Below are positions 1 to 7,605 of a stretch of DNA of 64,000 nt, one piece after another. The notes under the pieces are model-generated. The model did not search any database. It was not told where the DNA came from and was given only the letters and a program-made list of their open reading frames with translations. Position 1 is the first letter of the stretch; every line of letters begins with the position of its first letter. Both the position numbers and the translations under genes were made by a program. The stretch spans positions 4,739,501 through 4,803,500 of the forward strand of contig NZ_JAFIBW010000001.1 of assembly GCF_017833295.1 (NCBI RefSeq), read 5' to 3'. This DNA comes from Methylobacterium sp. PvR107 (lineage in GTDB: Bacteria > Pseudomonadota > Alphaproteobacteria > Rhizobiales > Beijerinckiaceae).

Positions 1-1386
1 GGTGTCGGTCTGCCAGCTCGGAACGCCGGCGCGACCGTTGCCGCGGATGACCAAGTGGTTGGCCGGTGACAGGTGGTCGAGGCCGCCGGAGAAGATCCCG
101 AACATCGACCAGCCGCCCTGGTCGAGGGGCTTCGGGCTCAGGATGCGCTGGTTCACCGTGCCCCAATCGGTCGCGACGAGGTCGAGGTTCATCCCGAGCT
201 TGCGGCAGAGATCGGCCATGACCTCGCAGATCGCGTTGATCCGCGGCACGTCCGTCCCGGACAGCAGGACGACCCGCTCGCCCTTGTATCCCGCCTCCGC
301 CAGCGCGCGCTTCGCCGCCGACAGGTCGCGCGGGCCGCCGAGCGCCGCGAGGCCGGCTTCGGACGCCATCGGCCCGGCGGGCGTGAACACGCCCGCCGGG
401 CCGCGTCGGATCGCGCCATCGCTGCCGGCAACCGCATCCATCATCTCGGCCTGATCGACAGCCGAAAGGAGGGCCCGGCAGATCGCCGGGTTGTCGAAGG
501 GCGGCAGCGTGTGATTGAGGCGGATCTGCCCGATCAGCCCGGCCGTCTCCACCAGATCGACGCGCACCGCGCGCTGCCGCACCAAGTCGGGCACGAGGTC
601 GACCAGAGGCTGCTCCCACCAGTCGATCTCGCCGGAGCGCAAGGCGCCGGCCGCGGTGGCGCCGTCGGGAATCGTGCGCCACTCGACGCGGTCGAAATGC
701 GCAATCCGGGGCCCCGCCGTGAAGCTCGGCGTACCGCCCTCGCGGGGGCGGTACGCTTCGAAGCGCCGGTAGACGTTGAGCGATCCGGGCACCCGCTCGT
801 CCGCGACGTAGCGATAGGGTCCGCTGCCGACCATCTCCGGGACCGCCTGCGTGGCCGGCGTCGTGCTCAGCCGCTCGGGCATGATGGCGGGAATGTAGGA
901 GGTCGGCTTCGCCAGCGCGTCCGGCAGGAGCGGGAAGGGCTGCTTCAGACGGAACGTCACCACCGTGTCGGACGGTGCGGTCAGCTCGTTCACCGTCGCG
1001 AACAGCGCTCCCCCATAGGAATCGCGCACCGCCCAGCGCTTGAGGCTCGCAACCACGTCGCGGGCGAGCACCGGCGTGCCGTCGTGGAAGCGCAGGCCAT
1101 CGCGCAGCGTGAGATCCCAGGTCAGGCCGTCGTCCGACACCCGATGTCCCGCGATCATCTGGGGCTGCGCGCGATATTGCGAATCCAGGCTGTAAAGCGT
1201 GTCGAACACCATCAGCGCATGGGTGCGCGTGACGTAGTTCGTGGTGATGATCGGGTCGAGCAGCGCGAGATCGGCGTAGGGGACGAATCTCAACGTGGTC
1301 GCGGAGGCTGCCTGGACCAGCGCCGGCCGGGCGAGCGTCCCGGCAACCAGGGCGCCGGCGCCCCGCAGCAGCGTGCGTCGCTTCAT
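1..1386 (-). CDS. ABC transporter substrate-binding protein, peptide/nickel type (3' end cut by window)
   Basis: Periplasmic solute-binding component of an oligopeptide-type ABC importer (SBP_bac_5 family). The frame is open from the ATG at 1386 to the left edge, 462 codons without a stop, so the C-terminus lies outside. The N-terminus MKRRTLLRGAGALVAG resembles a twin-arginine (Tat) signal, with probable cleavage near residue 26 (ALVQA). Family features follow: an early LDPI segment, VFDTLYSLD, then DGLRFHDGTPVLARDVV, which is typical of the domain I region, and later GSGPYR. The ligand cannot be read from sequence. No permease or ATPase genes are visible; they may lie beyond the left edge. 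Confidence 0.88.
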   Translation of the reverse strand, partial: MKRRTLLRGAGALVAGTLARPALVQAASATTLRFVPYADLALLDPIITTNYVTRTHALMVFDTLYSLDSQYRAQPQMIAGHRVSDDGLTWDLTLRDGLRFHDGTPVLARDVVASLKRWAVRDSYGGALFATVNELTAPSDTVVTFRLKQPFPLLPDALAKPTSYIPAIMPERLSTTPATQAVPEMVGSGPYRYVADERVPGSLNVYRRFEAYRPREGGTPSFTAGPRIAHFDRVEWRTIPDGATAAGALRSGEIDWWEQPLVDLVPDLVRQRAVRVDLVETAGLIGQIRLNHTLPPFDNPAICRALLSAVDQAEMMDAVAGSDGAIRRGPAGVFTPAGPMASEAGLAALGGPRDLSAAKRALAEAGYKGERVVLLSGTDVPRINAICEVMADLCRKLGMNLDLVATDWGTVNQRILSPKPLDQGGWSMFGIFSGGLDHLSPANHLVIRGNGRAGVPSWQTDT

Positions 1387-1479
1387 CGATCGGTCCCCGA
1401 TGCGCCCGACGGAGGCGCGCGCGGTCCGACGTTTGCAAAGGCTACGCCATCAGCCAAGCGTTCCGGCGCCCGCAAACGC

Positions 1480-1507
1480 AAAAACCCGCCCGGCATGACA
1501 CCGGGCG
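1480..1507 (-). terminator. Rho-independent terminator after the DUF2218 gene
   Basis: Read on the minus strand, a 7-bp stem (CGCCCGG/CCGGGCG) with loop TGTCATG is followed by GG and five T residues (the AAAAA at 1480-1484 on the plus strand). It lies about 40 bp past the stop of the DUF2218 gene. Confidence 0.65.
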
Positions 1508-1546
1508 CGGACGGATCAGCCGATCAGACCGGCCGCGTTCAGGTCG

Positions 1547-1840
1547 TCAGGCGGCGCGGGACCAGCGGATATCGCCGAGGCTCTCGCGGAAGGCGAAGCG
1601 GGCGAGGTGGTCGGAGACCACGTTCTCCAACCGGGTCAGGTTGACCGGGTCGGCGCTGTCGATGCGCATTACCAGGGCGTCCGGCTCCGCATCGAACGTG
1701 CACACACGGTCCTCGCCGAACGGCACGGTGCCATGCTCGGGGGTCGCCTCGACCTTGAACTTGTGGCTCCAGTGCCGGCAGAGCTGCTGCAGGTAGCGGC
1801 TCGCTTCCGTGGTCTGCACGCGGGCCTGTGAGGTGGGCAT
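1547..1840 (-). CDS. DUF2218 domain protein
   Basis: A 97-residue protein of the DUF2218 family, whose members are about 90-100 residues. Visible family features are YLQQLCRHWSHKF near the N-terminus, a central TFDAEPDALVMRI, and a C-terminal half with VVSDHLARFAFRE. The frame stays open further upstream, but the ATG at 1840 fits family length and has a GGAG about 9 bases before it. Function is unknown; some family members sit next to iron or siderophore genes, which is not the case here. It appears monocistronic, with a hairpin terminator after it. Confidence 0.8.
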   Translation of the reverse strand: MPTSQARVQTTEASRYLQQLCRHWSHKFKVEATPEHGTVPFGEDRVCTFDAEPDALVMRIDSADPVNLTRLENVVSDHLARFAFRESLGDIRWSRAA

Positions 1841-2096
1841 TCCGTCGGTCTCCAGAAGATTGAGAGGCTGTCTGTCGTTGACGGGTCGTCGATCAATCTC
1901 GCATCTGCGAGATAGGTGGTGCCGGGAGCAAATGCCATGCCTGGCGCTGACGGACACGTCCCCGTCGTCTCCAATTGAAGGTCAGTCCGAAGCGTTAGCA
2001 GCCGCTTAACACCCCGTGTGTCCGCGGCAGAACGCGACGCTGCGTGACAGTCCTGCACCCGTCGAGGCGCCGAATTATGGCGCGCCGCACAATTTC

Positions 2097-3557
2097 TCAG
2101 GACTGCGCGGCGTCGTGTTCCTGGGCAGCGATGACCTTGCCGGGGTTGAGCAGGTTGTGCGGATCGAGGGCGGCCTTGAGCCGCCGCATCAGGTCGAGCC
2201 CGACCGGATCGCCGTAAAGCTCCAGCTCGTCGCGCTTGATCAGCCCGACGCCGTGCTCGGCCGCGATCGAGCCGCCGAGATCATGCACAATGTCGTGGAC
2301 GATCCGGTTGAACCGGCCCCATTCGGCCAGGAACTCGGCCGACTCCATGTCGGTGGGCTGCGTCAGGTTGAAGTGGATGTTGCCGTCGCCGAAATGGCCG
2401 AACCCGCAGGGTCTCAGACCCGGCATCGCGGCGATGCAGGCGGCACTCGCGCGGTCGAGAAACGCCGGCAGGCGCGACAGCGGCACCGAGATGTCGTGCT
2501 TGATCGAGGCGCCCTCACGGGTCTGCGCCTCGGGCACGCCCTCGCGCAGGCGCCACAGGGCGTCGTTCTGCGCGCCGCTCGCCCCGATCGTGGCGTCGGC
2601 GATCAGGCCATCCTCGAGCGCCTGGCCCAATGCCGATTCCAGCTCGGCATGGATGTCCGCATCCGGACGCGCCGAGGCCGCCTCGATCAGCACGTAGGCG
2701 CCGTGGGCGCCGTCGAGCGGGCGTACGGTGCCCGGAACATGCCGCAGGACGATCTCCAGCGCGAAGGGCGGCAGGTATTCGAACGCCGTGAGGTCGCGGT
2801 CCATCCGCGCCCGCAGGGACACGAACAGGTCCAGGGCGGCCTGCGCCGAATTGAGCCCGACGAAGGCGACGCTGGTCGCGCGGGGTTTGGGGAAAAGCCT
2901 GAGGACCGCCGCCGTGACGATGCCCAGCGTTCCCTCGGAGCCGATGAACAGCTGCTTCAGGTCGTAGCCGGCATTGTCCTTGCGCAGGGCCTTGAGCCCG
3001 TTCCAGACCCGCCCGTCGGCCAGCACCACCTCCAGCCCGAGGACGAGATCCCGGGCGTTGCCGTAGGCCAGAACTGCGATCCCGCCCGCATTGGTGCTGA
3101 TCCCGCCGCCGATCCGGGCCGAGCCGCGGGACGCGTAAGAGAGCGGGAAGAGCATGCCGGCCGAATCCGCCGCGTCCTGCACGTCCTGCAGGATCATCCC
3201 GGCCTCGACGGTGATTGTGGCGGACACCCGATCGACCGCGCGCAGGCGGGTCATCCGCTCGAGGGAGAGCACCACGCCACCGCCGGGCACGCCGCCGCCG
3301 GTCAGCCCGGTATTGCCGCCGAGCGGGACCACGGCGATGCCCGCCTGCGTGCAGGCCCGGACCGCGAAGGCGACCTCCTCGGTCCGCGCCGGCCGCAGCA
3401 CCGCCAGCGCCGAGCCGGTGAACAGCCGCCGCGTCTCGACGAGGTAGGGCGCCAGGTCCCCGGGGTCGGTCAGGACATGCCGCGCGCCGAGCGCGTCACG
3501 CAGCGCTGCGAGCAGGGTGTCGTGGGAGCTATCTGGGGAGACCGCGATCGGAGCCAT
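2097..3557 (-). CDS. FAD-linked oxidoreductase, GlcD/D-lactate dehydrogenase type
   Basis: A 486-residue flavoprotein of the vanillyl-alcohol oxidase superfamily. The N-terminal PCMH-type FAD-binding domain contains PLGGNTGLTGG (residues 78-88) and a Gly-rich RIGGGISTNAGG segment. The C-terminal FAD-oxidase_C domain has GHFGDGNIHFN and a closing LNPGKV. Such enzymes oxidise D-2-hydroxy acids (D-lactate, glycolate, D-2-hydroxyglutarate) and pass electrons to quinone, cytochrome c or ETF. The single-chain form without separate GlcE/GlcF subunits favours a D-2-hydroxyglutarate or D-lactate dehydrogenase; the substrate is not decidable from sequence. The ATG at 3557 is chosen because it starts just before the conserved region. 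Confidence 0.88.
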   Translation of the reverse strand: MAPIAVSPDSSHDTLLAALRDALGARHVLTDPGDLAPYLVETRRLFTGSALAVLRPARTEEVAFAVRACTQAGIAVVPLGGNTGLTGGGVPGGGVVLSLERMTRLRAVDRVSATITVEAGMILQDVQDAADSAGMLFPLSYASRGSARIGGGISTNAGGIAVLAYGNARDLVLGLEVVLADGRVWNGLKALRKDNAGYDLKQLFIGSEGTLGIVTAAVLRLFPKPRATSVAFVGLNSAQAALDLFVSLRARMDRDLTAFEYLPPFALEIVLRHVPGTVRPLDGAHGAYVLIEAASARPDADIHAELESALGQALEDGLIADATIGASGAQNDALWRLREGVPEAQTREGASIKHDISVPLSRLPAFLDRASAACIAAMPGLRPCGFGHFGDGNIHFNLTQPTDMESAEFLAEWGRFNRIVHDIVHDLGGSIAAEHGVGLIKRDELELYGDPVGLDLMRRLKAALDPHNLLNPGKVIAAQEHDAAQS

Positions 3558-3694
3558 CGATAAAATTTTGTAGGCCAGGACGCCATCTTGGCAAGCGCCA
3601 CTATGGCGCGCGGCGATGCGCACCTTACAACGATCCTCTAGGTCTTGGGCGGCTCAGCGCCCGGCCATCCGGACGATCCACCGCAGAGGCAGAG

Positions 3695-4390
3695 ATGCTC
3701 TCCGTCATCCAGAACCCGCCCCGTATCGCCCTCCCGATCGCCGGCAGCAGCGATCTCTTCCCGGTCCGCCGCGTCTACTGCGTCGGGCGCAACTACGCCG
3801 CCCATGCCCGAGAGATGGGGGCCGATCCGGATCGCGAGCCGCCGTTCTTCTTTATGAAACCGGCTGACGCGCTGCAGGTCGTCGGCTCCGAGCCGGTCAA
3901 GCACATCTATCCACCGAAGACGCGCAACTACCATTTCGAGATCGAGATGGTGGCGGCGCTCGCGGGCGGCGGCAGCGACATCCCGGTGGAGAGCGCCCTC
4001 AATCACGTCTACGGCTACGCGGTCGGCCTCGACATGACCAGGCGCGACCTTCAGGACGAGGCCAAGAAGATGTCCCGGCCCTGGGATACCGGGAAGGCCG
4101 CGGACGGGTCGGGGCCGATCGGCGCGCTCCATCCGGCCTCGCTGATCGGACATCCGGCGCGCGGCGCGATCACCCTCACCGTGGATGGCGAGACGCGCCA
4201 GAAGGGCGACCTCGCCGACATGATCTGGTCGGTGGCCGAGCAGGTCGCGTACCTGTCGGGCTATTTCGAGCTGCAGCCGGGCGACCTGATCTTCACCGGG
4301 ACCCCGTCGGGTGTCGGCCCCGTCGAGCGCGGCCAGCGCATGGTCGGTGCGGTCGAAGGCCTTGGCGAAATCGCCCTGGACGTCGTCTGA
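3695..4390 (+). CDS. Fumarylacetoacetate hydrolase (FAH) family protein
   Basis: A 231-residue single-domain FAH-family enzyme that cleaves or decarboxylates beta-diketo acids using a bound divalent metal. Visible signatures are GRNYAAHAREMG (31-42), FFMKP, the metal-binding HFEIEM (Glu82/Glu84), GLDMTRRDLQ with Asp113, and the C-terminal FTGTPSGVGPV. The size fits fumarylpyruvate hydrolase, acylpyruvase or homoprotocatechuate-pathway members rather than full-length fumarylacetoacetase (about 420 residues). A Nudix gene starts 5 bases after its stop, suggesting co-transcription. Confidence 0.9.
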   Translation: MLSVIQNPPRIALPIAGSSDLFPVRRVYCVGRNYAAHAREMGADPDREPPFFFMKPADALQVVGSEPVKHIYPPKTRNYHFEIEMVAALAGGGSDIPVESALNHVYGYAVGLDMTRRDLQDEAKKMSRPWDTGKAADGSGPIGALHPASLIGHPARGAITLTVDGETRQKGDLADMIWSVAEQVAYLSGYFELQPGDLIFTGTPSGVGPVERGQRMVGAVEGLGEIALDVV

Positions 4391-4395
4391 CCGGC

Positions 4396-4860
4396 ATGCT
4401 CCTCGATCGGCGCCTGCTGCGGCACCTGTTCCATCTCGGGGCGCTCGCCTCCCGCGGCATGACCCTGGGCGTGCGCGGGATCGCCATCGATCCGAACGGC
4501 CGGGTGGCGCTGGTTCGCCACACCTATGTCAGCGGCTGGCATCTGCCTGGCGGCGGCGTCGAGCGCGGCGAGACCGCGCTCGACGCGATGGTGCGTGAGT
4601 TCCGCGAGGAGGCGGAGATCGTCCCGGAGGGGCAGCCACGCCTGCACGGGCTCTACCGAAACGTCGTCGCCGCGCCGCGCGATCACGTCGCCCTGTTCGT
4701 CCTGCCGGCCTTCACGATGCTACGCCCCAAAGCGCCGGACCGGGAGATCGCCGCATGCGAATTCTTTCCGGTGGATGCCCTGCCCGACGGCACCACCCGC
4801 GGGACCCGCGCCCGCCTGCGCGAGATCCGCGAGGCGCTTCCGCCGGACCCGAACTGGTGA
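4396..4860 (+). CDS. Nudix hydrolase with altered Nudix box
   Basis: A 154-residue Nudix-fold protein. The Nudix box runs from Gly53 (GGVERGE, then REFREEAEI at 67-75). The metal-binding REFREE core is intact, but the Gly expected at position 74 of the consensus GX5EX7REUXEEXGU is Glu. Nudix enzymes hydrolyse nucleoside diphosphates linked to another moiety; the substrate here cannot be deduced. It lies 5 bp downstream of the FAH-family gene and is probably translated from the same message, since no clear ribosome binding site of its own is visible. Confidence 0.83.
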   Translation: MLLDRRLLRHLFHLGALASRGMTLGVRGIAIDPNGRVALVRHTYVSGWHLPGGGVERGETALDAMVREFREEAEIVPEGQPRLHGLYRNVVAAPRDHVALFVLPAFTMLRPKAPDREIAACEFFPVDALPDGTTRGTRARLREIREALPPDPNW

Positions 4861-4967
4861 ATCGTCACGGTTCGCGAAAGAGGCGCTTGCGTCGCCCGGC
4901 GGAATGGTGTTTAGAGAGCGCCGCCGGGGCCGCCGGCACGAAAGTCCGGGCGGCGCGGCACTAGTGA

Positions 4968-5042
4968 GCGGGTGTAGCTCAGGGGTAGAGCACAACCTTG
5001 CCAAGGTTGGGGTCGAGGGTTCGAATCCCTTCGCCCGCTCCA
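4968..5042 (+). tRNA. tRNA-Gly (anticodon GCC)
   Basis: Full cloverleaf: acceptor stem GCGGGTG pairs with CGCCCGC, the anticodon stem CAACC/GGTTG holds loop TTGCCAA with anticodon GCC, and the T-arm contains GGTTCGAATCC. The discriminator is T at 5039 and CCA is encoded at 5040-5042. Confidence 0.98.
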
Positions 5043-5204
5043 GTTTTCCCGACCAGACGAACGACTTGCAAGGCCGCATCTCTGCGGTCTTTGTCGTTTT
5101 TGGCCGTTCGTGGCAGCGTTTCCTTTTGCCAGCCGGATGGACCAATCAGATTTAACTGTCGCAAGATCGCGGGGCCTCGATCGGGGGCGTCCGGGGCCGT
5201 TATC

Positions 5205-5753
5205 GTGTCCAAAATCGCTGCGTGTCTCGCCGGAATCGTGCTCATCGCTTTCGGCCTCAGCGCCGTTCCGGCCTCGGCTCAGGTCCAGCAGGAAACCTAC
5301 AGCTATCCCGTCGGCCTCGACCCCGACGGTGACAACTTCCTGGCCCTGCGCAGTTTGCCGAGCGGGACCGACGGTGTCCGCCTGGCGCGGCTCGGACCGG
5401 ACACGCTGTTCGTCGAAATCGGGCGGCAGGGGGGCTGGGTAAACATTCGTCTGCCGTCTGGGCAGACCGGATGGGTGAGCGCTCGGTATGTCGGTTGCTG
5501 CCGAACTGCGGAGGCGGCGCCGGGCCTGCAGGGCGTCCGATCCGCAGGGTCGTCGTGTGACGACCTCTGGTACGAGCGCAACGCCACCTTCAAGGCGGCT
5601 GGCTACTGCTTCCGCTCGTCACGCGGCATCCGGACCTTCGGCAATGCCGGCTGCCAGTTCGACGACGAGGCCGATGTGCCGCTGTCGGCGCGTCAGCGGG
5701 AGCGTGTCGCGCAAATCCGAGGTACGGAGCGACGGCTGGGCTGTCAGCCGTAA
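5205..5753 (+). CDS. Secreted SH3-like and YARHG domain protein
   Basis: A 182-residue exported protein read from the GTG at 5205. Any earlier start in frame would overlap the tRNA, and the GTG directly precedes a signal peptide (SKIAACLAGIVLIAFG, ending near ASAQ). Residues about 40-95 resemble a bacterial SH3 domain (FLALRSLPSGTDG, then GWVNIRLPSGQTGWVSARYV). The C-terminal part, CDDLWYERNATFKAAGYCF to the final Cys, matches the YARHG domain, a short extracellular module of unknown function. Four Cys residues in the C-terminal module may form disulfides. It probably acts at the periplasmic cell wall. Confidence 0.82.
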   Translation: MSKIAACLAGIVLIAFGLSAVPASAQVQQETYSYPVGLDPDGDNFLALRSLPSGTDGVRLARLGPDTLFVEIGRQGGWVNIRLPSGQTGWVSARYVGCCRTAEAAPGLQGVRSAGSSCDDLWYERNATFKAAGYCFRSSRGIRTFGNAGCQFDDEADVPLSARQRERVAQIRGTERRLGCQP

Positions 5754-5895
5754 CGGCCTGGCTCACCGATCAGCGCATCCGCAGCCGCGGAAATCCGCAT
5801 CGGAAGCGAATCCGAACGCCGATCGCGCAGATCGGACCGACGTCAGAGGCGGGATCACGCAGCTCCCGTGAGGGGCGCATGGGGCGCTCTCTGCG

Positions 5896-5941
5896 TCCGA
5901 ACCTCCCGGCGGCCATCTAGGCCCGCCTCAGGAGGTTCGGA
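5896..5941. terminator. Convergent hairpin overlapping the stop of the GGDEF-EAL gene
   Basis: An 11-bp inverted repeat, TCCGAACCTCC (5896-5906) and GGAGGTTCGGA (5931-5941), encloses a second near-repeat GGCGGCC/GGCCCGCC. The TAG stop of the minus-strand gene (5917-5919) sits in the apical loop. No T tract follows, so intrinsic termination is uncertain. Confidence 0.4.
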
Positions 5942-7605
5942 GACCGGAAATCCGAGTTCCGGCTGTGCGCAATCGTGGCTCGCGGCCCGACCGCCCGCTC
6001 TTCCGACAGGCGGATCTGATCGATCAGCATCGGCTTGGCGTAGTAGAAGCCCTGCGCGCAGCGGATCTGGGTCGCTCCCAGCAGGTAGGCGACCTCCTCG
6101 AAGGTCTCGACACCCTCGGCCACCACCGACATGCCCAGCGCCAGACCGAGGGACTCGATGGCCTTGAGGACGATCTGGCTGCGCGGCCGCTTGTCGATGT
6201 CGGTGATGAACGAACGGTCGATCTTCAATTCGTCCGCGGTGATCTCCGCGAGCGCCGCGAGCGACGAATAGCCGACCCCGAAATCATCGATGGAGACCCG
6301 CGCGCCGATGGCGCGGATCCGCGGCAGGACATCGCGCTGGAAGCGGCCCTTCGTGAAGAACGCCTCCTCGGTGAGTTCGAGCACGAAGCGCCGTGCCAGA
6401 CCGGTCTCGCCGAGGGCGTCGCAGAAGGCCGCCATGAACGGGACGTCGCAGGCCTGCTTGGCGGCAATGTTGAGGCTTACCGACACGTCAGGCCCGAACA
6501 CTTCGTCGATGTCGGGCATCGCCCGCACGGTCTCGGCCAGAACCTGGAGCGTGATCTCGTTGATCAGGCCCAATTCGATGGCGAGTTCGATGAAGTCGCC
6601 GGGAGCCTGGATCACGCCCAATTCGTCGCGCCAGCGCAGCAGCACCTCGACGCCGAGTACCGCGTGGGTGCGCATGTCGACCTTCGGCTGGTAGGCGCAG
6701 CAGAAGCAGCGGTCACGGATCGCCAGCCTGAGCCGCTGCTCGACCGCCATGCGGGCTGTGGCGGCGTGGCTCATCGTCTCCTCGAAGACGCTGACGCCGC
6801 CCTTCACGCCGCCCTTCACCCGGTACATGGCGTTGTCGGCTTGACGGCGCAGCACCTCGTAAGTGGTCCCGTGCTCCGGGAACAGGCTCAGCCCGATCGA
6901 GGCCGAAGCGAAGATCTCGTGACCGTCGATGAAGAACGGCTGCTTCAGGCGTTCGGAAATGCCCTGAACCGTCGCCAGGGTGTTGCTCCGATCGGAAATC
7001 GGGTTGATCAGCAGCACGAACTCGTCGCCGCCGATCCGCGCCAGCAAATCGCTGGGCCGCAATGCGCCGCGGACCCGGTCGGCGACCTTGCGCAGCAGCG
7101 CGTCGCCCGCATCGTGGCTGTAATAGTCGTTGATATGCTTGAAGTTATCGAGATCGATGAAGGCCAGGGCGAAGCGATCCGCCAGCCCAGATTCTCCTAG
7201 AAGTTCCTCGATGCTCTGCTCGAACATCGTGCGGTTGGGCAGCCCCGTCAGGGAATCGATGAATGCCCGCGCGATCAGTTCGCGCTGGATCCGGTGATGC
7301 TGCGTAACGTCGGCGATGGTGGTGAGTGTGAAGGCGTCCCGCTCAGCGTGTAGCGCCAGAGCCCGCACCTCGACCACGCGCTCGCCGATCTCCTCGACCA
7401 CCATGCCCTCGGGCTGGCTGCAGGCCGCATCCGGCAGGTCGTGAATGGCTGTCGGCCCAAGGGCGCGCGCCGCGGCGTTGGCCAGCACGCAGAGGCCGCG
7501 CGCGTCGTGGACCACCACGCCGACAGGAAGCGTCTGAATCGCGGCTTCCAGCAAATTTTGCCGGTTACTGGACAGGGATTGGCTCACGCTCAGCCCTGCT
7601 GCCAA
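5917..7605 (-). CDS. PAS-GGDEF-EAL protein (c-di-GMP synthase/phosphodiesterase)
   Basis: A 562-residue cytosolic protein with no membrane segment. Order: PAS-like sensor (about 20-105), GGDEF domain (about 115-280), EAL domain (about 290-540). The GGDEF motif is intact (192-196), with the inhibitory I-site RPSD (183-186) exactly five residues before it. The EAL motif reads EVL at 320-322 with the catalytic Glu kept, and DDFGVGYSSL and ELKIDRSFI are present, so both activities are plausible. The linker contains a 12-bp tandem repeat encoding VKGG twice. Its start lies inside the end of the upstream HerA-like gene (16-bp overlap), so the two are probably co-transcribed and translationally coupled. 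Confidence 0.93.
   Translation of the reverse strand: MAAGLSVSQSLSSNRQNLLEAAIQTLPVGVVVHDARGLCVLANAAARALGPTAIHDLPDAACSQPEGMVVEEIGERVVEVRALALHAERDAFTLTTIADVTQHHRIQRELIARAFIDSLTGLPNRTMFEQSIEELLGESGLADRFALAFIDLDNFKHINDYYSHDAGDALLRKVADRVRGALRPSDLLARIGGDEFVLLINPISDRSNTLATVQGISERLKQPFFIDGHEIFASASIGLSLFPEHGTTYEVLRRQADNAMYRVKGGVKGGVSVFEETMSHAATARMAVEQRLRLAIRDRCFCCAYQPKVDMRTHAVLGVEVLLRWRDELGVIQAPGDFIELAIELGLINEITLQVLAETVRAMPDIDEVFGPDVSVSLNIAAKQACDVPFMAAFCDALGETGLARRFVLELTEEAFFTKGRFQRDVLPRIRAIGARVSIDDFGVGYSSLAALAEITADELKIDRSFITDIDKRPRSQIVLKAIESLGLALGMSVVAEGVETFEEVAYLLGATQIRCAQGFYYAKPMLIDQIRLSEERAVGPRATIAHSRNSDFRSPNLLRRA
6794..6817. repeat. 12-bp tandem duplication in the GGDEF-EAL gene
   Basis: ACGCCGCCCTTC occurs twice in direct succession (6794-6805 and 6806-6817). 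In frame on the minus strand it encodes a repeated four-residue VKGG unit at the end of the GGDEF domain. Confidence 0.8.

Noticed and set aside
73..1644. Long plus-strand open frame (523 codons)
   Set aside because: It is the antisense shadow of the truncated ABC substrate-binding protein on the minus strand; its translation is Arg/Ala/His-rich without a domain.
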